A stretch of 54,412 nucleotides of DNA from an uncultured Lentisphaerota bacterium (GTDB lineage: Bacteria > Verrucomicrobiota > Kiritimatiellia > CAIQIC01). Below, one piece after another: positions 53,701 to 54,412 of the stretch. Each line of letters begins with the position of its first letter. Positions within the stretch are counted from its first letter, which is position 1. The DNA lies in the NCBI GenBank assembly GCA_903889245.1, contig CAISWQ010000069.1:1-54412 (forward strand), written 5' to 3'. The notes under the pieces were generated by a model, which did no database searches, was not told the DNA's origin, and worked only from the letters and a program-made list of their open reading frames with translations. Position numbers and translations under genes: made by a program.

Positions 53701-53855
53701 TGGCGGCGGGTCAGTTGGTCGCTCAACGACGCCACCCCGCCGGCGCTTTCCGCTGGCCCCTGGAGCGGCCCTTGCAGGGTGGGTTGGCTGCTCACGCTCT
53801 GGTCAGCCGCCGCCGCCCGTTTGCGCCCATCAGGCCCGTTGTCCTTCGCGGTCAT
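50718..53855 (-). CDS. Membrane Ser/Thr protein kinase fused to a formylglycine-enzyme-like (FGE-sulfatase) domain
   Basis: A 1045-residue protein. Kinase domain about 66-330: Gly-loop LGQGGMGLV, Lys95, HRDIKPANV and DFGLA. One transmembrane helix (about 347-368, VWLGLAAAVVVALLAYASY) is followed by a long Ala/Glu/Lys coiled-coil region (about 375-700), then a linker and a C-terminal FGE/SUMF1-type domain from about 807 (MEFAWIPAGEFLMGS, ISxAQWEKVMG-like TQAQWEKVMGNNPA, LPTEAQWEYACRAGT, GNVWEWCQDG, RVFRGGGW, RDLGFRVV). FGE activates sulfatases, but fusions of this type usually lack proof of that activity and may only bind. Two repeat insertions are translated: heptads near residues 160-169 and palindromes near 572-587. 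AAGGAG precedes ATG 53855; the upstream in-frame extension is repeat DNA. Confidence 0.87.
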   Translation of the reverse strand: MTAKDNGPDGRKRAAAADQSVSSQPTLQGPLQGPAESAGGVASLSDQLTRRQRLRYKTGDVLLGRYKILGELGQGGMGLVFRCLDEVGGVEVALKMLPPEVSHDTGEMEEVRENFQLVSRLAHPNICTVKTLERDSAGDYYLIMEYAPGVSLRKWQKQSRKPETGNLKPELEQVLPVLRQMAAALDYAHGQKIIHRDIKPANVMIAPDGGVKVLDFGLATQVHTSMSRVSHVRYGTSGTGPYMAPEQWEGQYQDARTDQYAFAVLAYELLAGRLPFESPDADVLRRAVLNSAPKKPDGMDAKTWTVLLRALAKEREQRFASCTEFVDALGGKKILPQRAQSTPGRKVWLGLAAAVVVALLAYASYRTYESNAASRTKAAAAAAETARLGELKRAQAEALQRAAEAALTAGELEQAGAKIAELEQLVGKNGAGVAELNAKYEAKAGERETNSRYAKASLAREAAQKLDRGETLGAKLDELELKWREAEAARQGKTWGQALKAYDLVIANAKTLGESDAARAAAKTQGAAADAARQKAESAQAARDAAAEFTGAQKEEQAAMTAFGQGDFAAASKAWKKAAELFQGSENRALAVQSYQAAQAKFEQALAADESLLKAHGGAQWNAVQEQARLGAASANDPVVGHKAFAAALAKLPAAVLEAQSRERQSKLEGALAAARTARVAARWEEVVRQTEAALALEAGHAEAQRLKAEAEQNLTPSLKLVVEAEGREVPARVEAGGQSWTAPHTFSLTGDKRYVFNLTYPADPSDRSGGRRWKPATVELTADWRGPQTRTVKLEEQKEPQPGEAMTVDLGGGVRMEFAWIPAGEFLMGSPAGEEGRDDDESPQHRVTLSKGFWIGKTEVTQAQWEKVMGNNPANFKGANLPVEMVSWNDCQEFVKQLNLKLETGRQLLPLASNLKASLPTEAQWEYACRAGTKTRFNTGDTDADLARAGWYGSNSDSKTHAVGEKEANTWGLYDMHGNVWEWCQDGKRSYTAEAQQDPEAAGSSRVFRGGGWISGAQGCRSAARASIDLVYRNRDLGFRVVVR
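51141..51161. repeat. Heptad-like segment in the FGE domain of the kinase gene
   Basis: GGTTTCT, AGTTTCA and GGTTTAG form three degenerate heptads related to the H4 repeat. In the protein they fall in a loop between FVKQLN and SLPTEAQWEYA, where this domain is longer than usual. Confidence 0.5.
52096..52144. repeat. Palindrome array 10 (two units) inside the kinase/FGE gene
   Basis: Centres at 52105 (CCGAGCCTTGG) and 52136 (CCAAGCCTTGG), 31 bp apart. Translated on the minus strand as SKAWKKAAELFQGSEN within the coiled-coil region. Confidence 0.85.
53348..53375. repeat. Heptanucleotide repeat H4 inside the kinase domain
   Basis: Four heptads, CAGGTTT, CAGGTTT, CCAGTTT and CAGGTTT. On the minus strand they encode KPETGNLKPELEQ, an insertion of about 12 residues in a kinase-domain loop ahead of the segment ALDYAHGQKIIHRD. 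Confidence 0.75.
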
Positions 53856-54286
53856 GTCCCTGCTCCTTGCCACCGCCGTTTGGCTGGCACTGGCTACACC
53901 AAAACCCAGCGCCAAACAAGGAAAAGCTAAGCGGCGGCGCAACGCGCCGCCCTCCAGTGGAGGGCGAGCCGGGCCGCTACAGGGGAACAGCGAAGACGGG
54001 AGGACGCGAAGTCGAGCAGTTCTTCGCGCCTTCCGGCCTTCCCTGTTCCTCTTCTCTTCTTTTTCTGTCTCCCATTTTTCTGTCCACCTTCCGCTCTCGG
54101 CCCACAGCATCACCCACCGTGCGCACCTTCGATGTTCGATGTTGGATGTTCGGTGTTCGATGTTCGCTGCCCCATTCCCCTGTCCCCCTTCCTTGGCCTC
54201 CCCTCTTTTCCTGCCTTCCTGATTTCCTCATTCAAAATCCGAATGGCCGAAAAAAAAGAACAGCAGTGGATAGAAAAACCGGAGAC
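53856..54286. other. Gene-free region between the kinase gene and the right-hand IS
   Basis: This 431-bp stretch carries a cloverleaf-related segment at about 53928-53986 that resembles the flanks of copy A but lacks the 51-bp unit, and the right copy of the flanking direct repeat. The last 90 bases show nothing recognisable. It must contain the promoter of the kinase gene; none was identified. Confidence 0.7.
54041..54196. repeat. Direct repeat flanking the kinase/FGE gene, right copy
   Basis: Right partner of 49855-50010. Heptads at 54128-54166 are TTCGATG, TTCGATG, TTGGATG, TTCGGTG and TTCGATG: the same heptads in a different order from the left copy, as expected for slippage or unequal exchange. 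Confidence 0.88.
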
Positions 54287-54412
54287 TGAGGTTGCCCCGG
54301 GTTGATGGACACGCGGGGGTCATGATTAGTTTTGTTGATACCTGAATTGGGTTTCGAAGTCTACGGGGCTTTTAAAGCCGAGTGCGGAATGTTTCCGCCG
54401 CCGGTTGTAATA
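54287..54412 (-). mobile_element. End of an IS3-family insertion sequence
   Basis: The terminal repeat appears to begin at 54287 with TGAGGTTGCCCCGGG and includes TGATGGACACG, a pattern typical of IS3-family ends (TG..., CCCC, TGGACAC). The transposase stop lies 39 bp inside it. The rest of the element is outside the window. Confidence 0.8.
54326..54412 (-). CDS. IS3-family transposase OrfB, C-terminal 28 residues (cut by window edge)
   Basis: Reads YYNRRRKHSALGFKSPVDFE and then TQFRYQQN before TAA. The YN..R.HSALG..SP..FE block is the conserved C-terminus of the rve integrase domain of IS3-family OrfB. The DDE residues are outside the window. Confidence 0.9.
   Translation of the reverse strand, partial: YYNRRRKHSALGFKSPVDFETQFRYQQN

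Noticed and set aside
53856-54113. 86-codon N-terminal extension of the kinase/FGE frame
   Set aside because: The extension is repeat DNA; ATG 53855 has AAGGAG at proper spacing.

Overview
The window is GC-rich chromosomal DNA of a Gram-negative, PVC-type bacterium, most likely Verrucomicrobiota or Kiritimatiellota. This is inferred from gene content: a giant protein with autotransporter-type beta-strand repeats and a PEP-CTERM tail, a GH97 glycosidase, Hanks-type kinases fused to leucine-rich or formylglycine-enzyme-like domains, a TMEM260-like glycosyltransferase, and many secreted low-complexity proteins. No rRNA, tRNA or CRISPR array was recognised. Both edges lie inside insertion sequences: the 5' start of an IS30-like transposase on the left and the 3' end of an IS3-family OrfB on the right. 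The window therefore looks bounded by multicopy DNA.

Layout. 0.2-11.9 kb is mostly housekeeping and metabolic: a membrane O-mannosyltransferase-like protein, Fe/Mn superoxide dismutase, an esterase lipoprotein, an operon of a linalool dehydratase/isomerase-like protein and an agmatine-deiminase-family protein, a split YeeE/YedE sulfur transporter, a HIT hydrolase, DNA polymerase III delta (holA) and a small membrane protein. 11.9-34.3 kb is one co-directional minus-strand locus of ten exported proteins. In transcription order it encodes a CsgG-like lipoprotein carrying twelve fibronectin III domains, a small lipoprotein, a 2953-residue protein, four tandem paralogues with a glycine-zipper segment and C-terminal zinc-binding motifs, a second stand-alone CsgG-like lipoprotein, another lipoprotein and a coiled-coil protein. 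It looks like an undescribed cell-surface or export system. 34.5-49.3 kb holds a Ser/Thr kinase with LRR and LamG-like domains, the 3060-residue PEP-CTERM repeat protein and a divergent GH97 glycosidase. 49.3-50.7 kb is gene-free repeat DNA, followed by a kinase/FGE-sulfatase fusion and more of the same repeat DNA.

The most striking non-coding signal is a palindrome family, consensus TTTTCCAAGGCTTGGAAAA. It occurs about 29 times, in clusters of two to four, nearly always with centres 31 or 32 bp apart, which is three turns of B-DNA. It sits mostly at gene boundaries. One four-unit array is translated in frame inside the signal-peptide region of the 2953-residue protein, two units lie inside a kinase gene, and the IS30-like element at the left edge appears to have inserted into a unit. 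Four different heptanucleotide repeats and a 51-bp cloverleaf-like repeat are also present.
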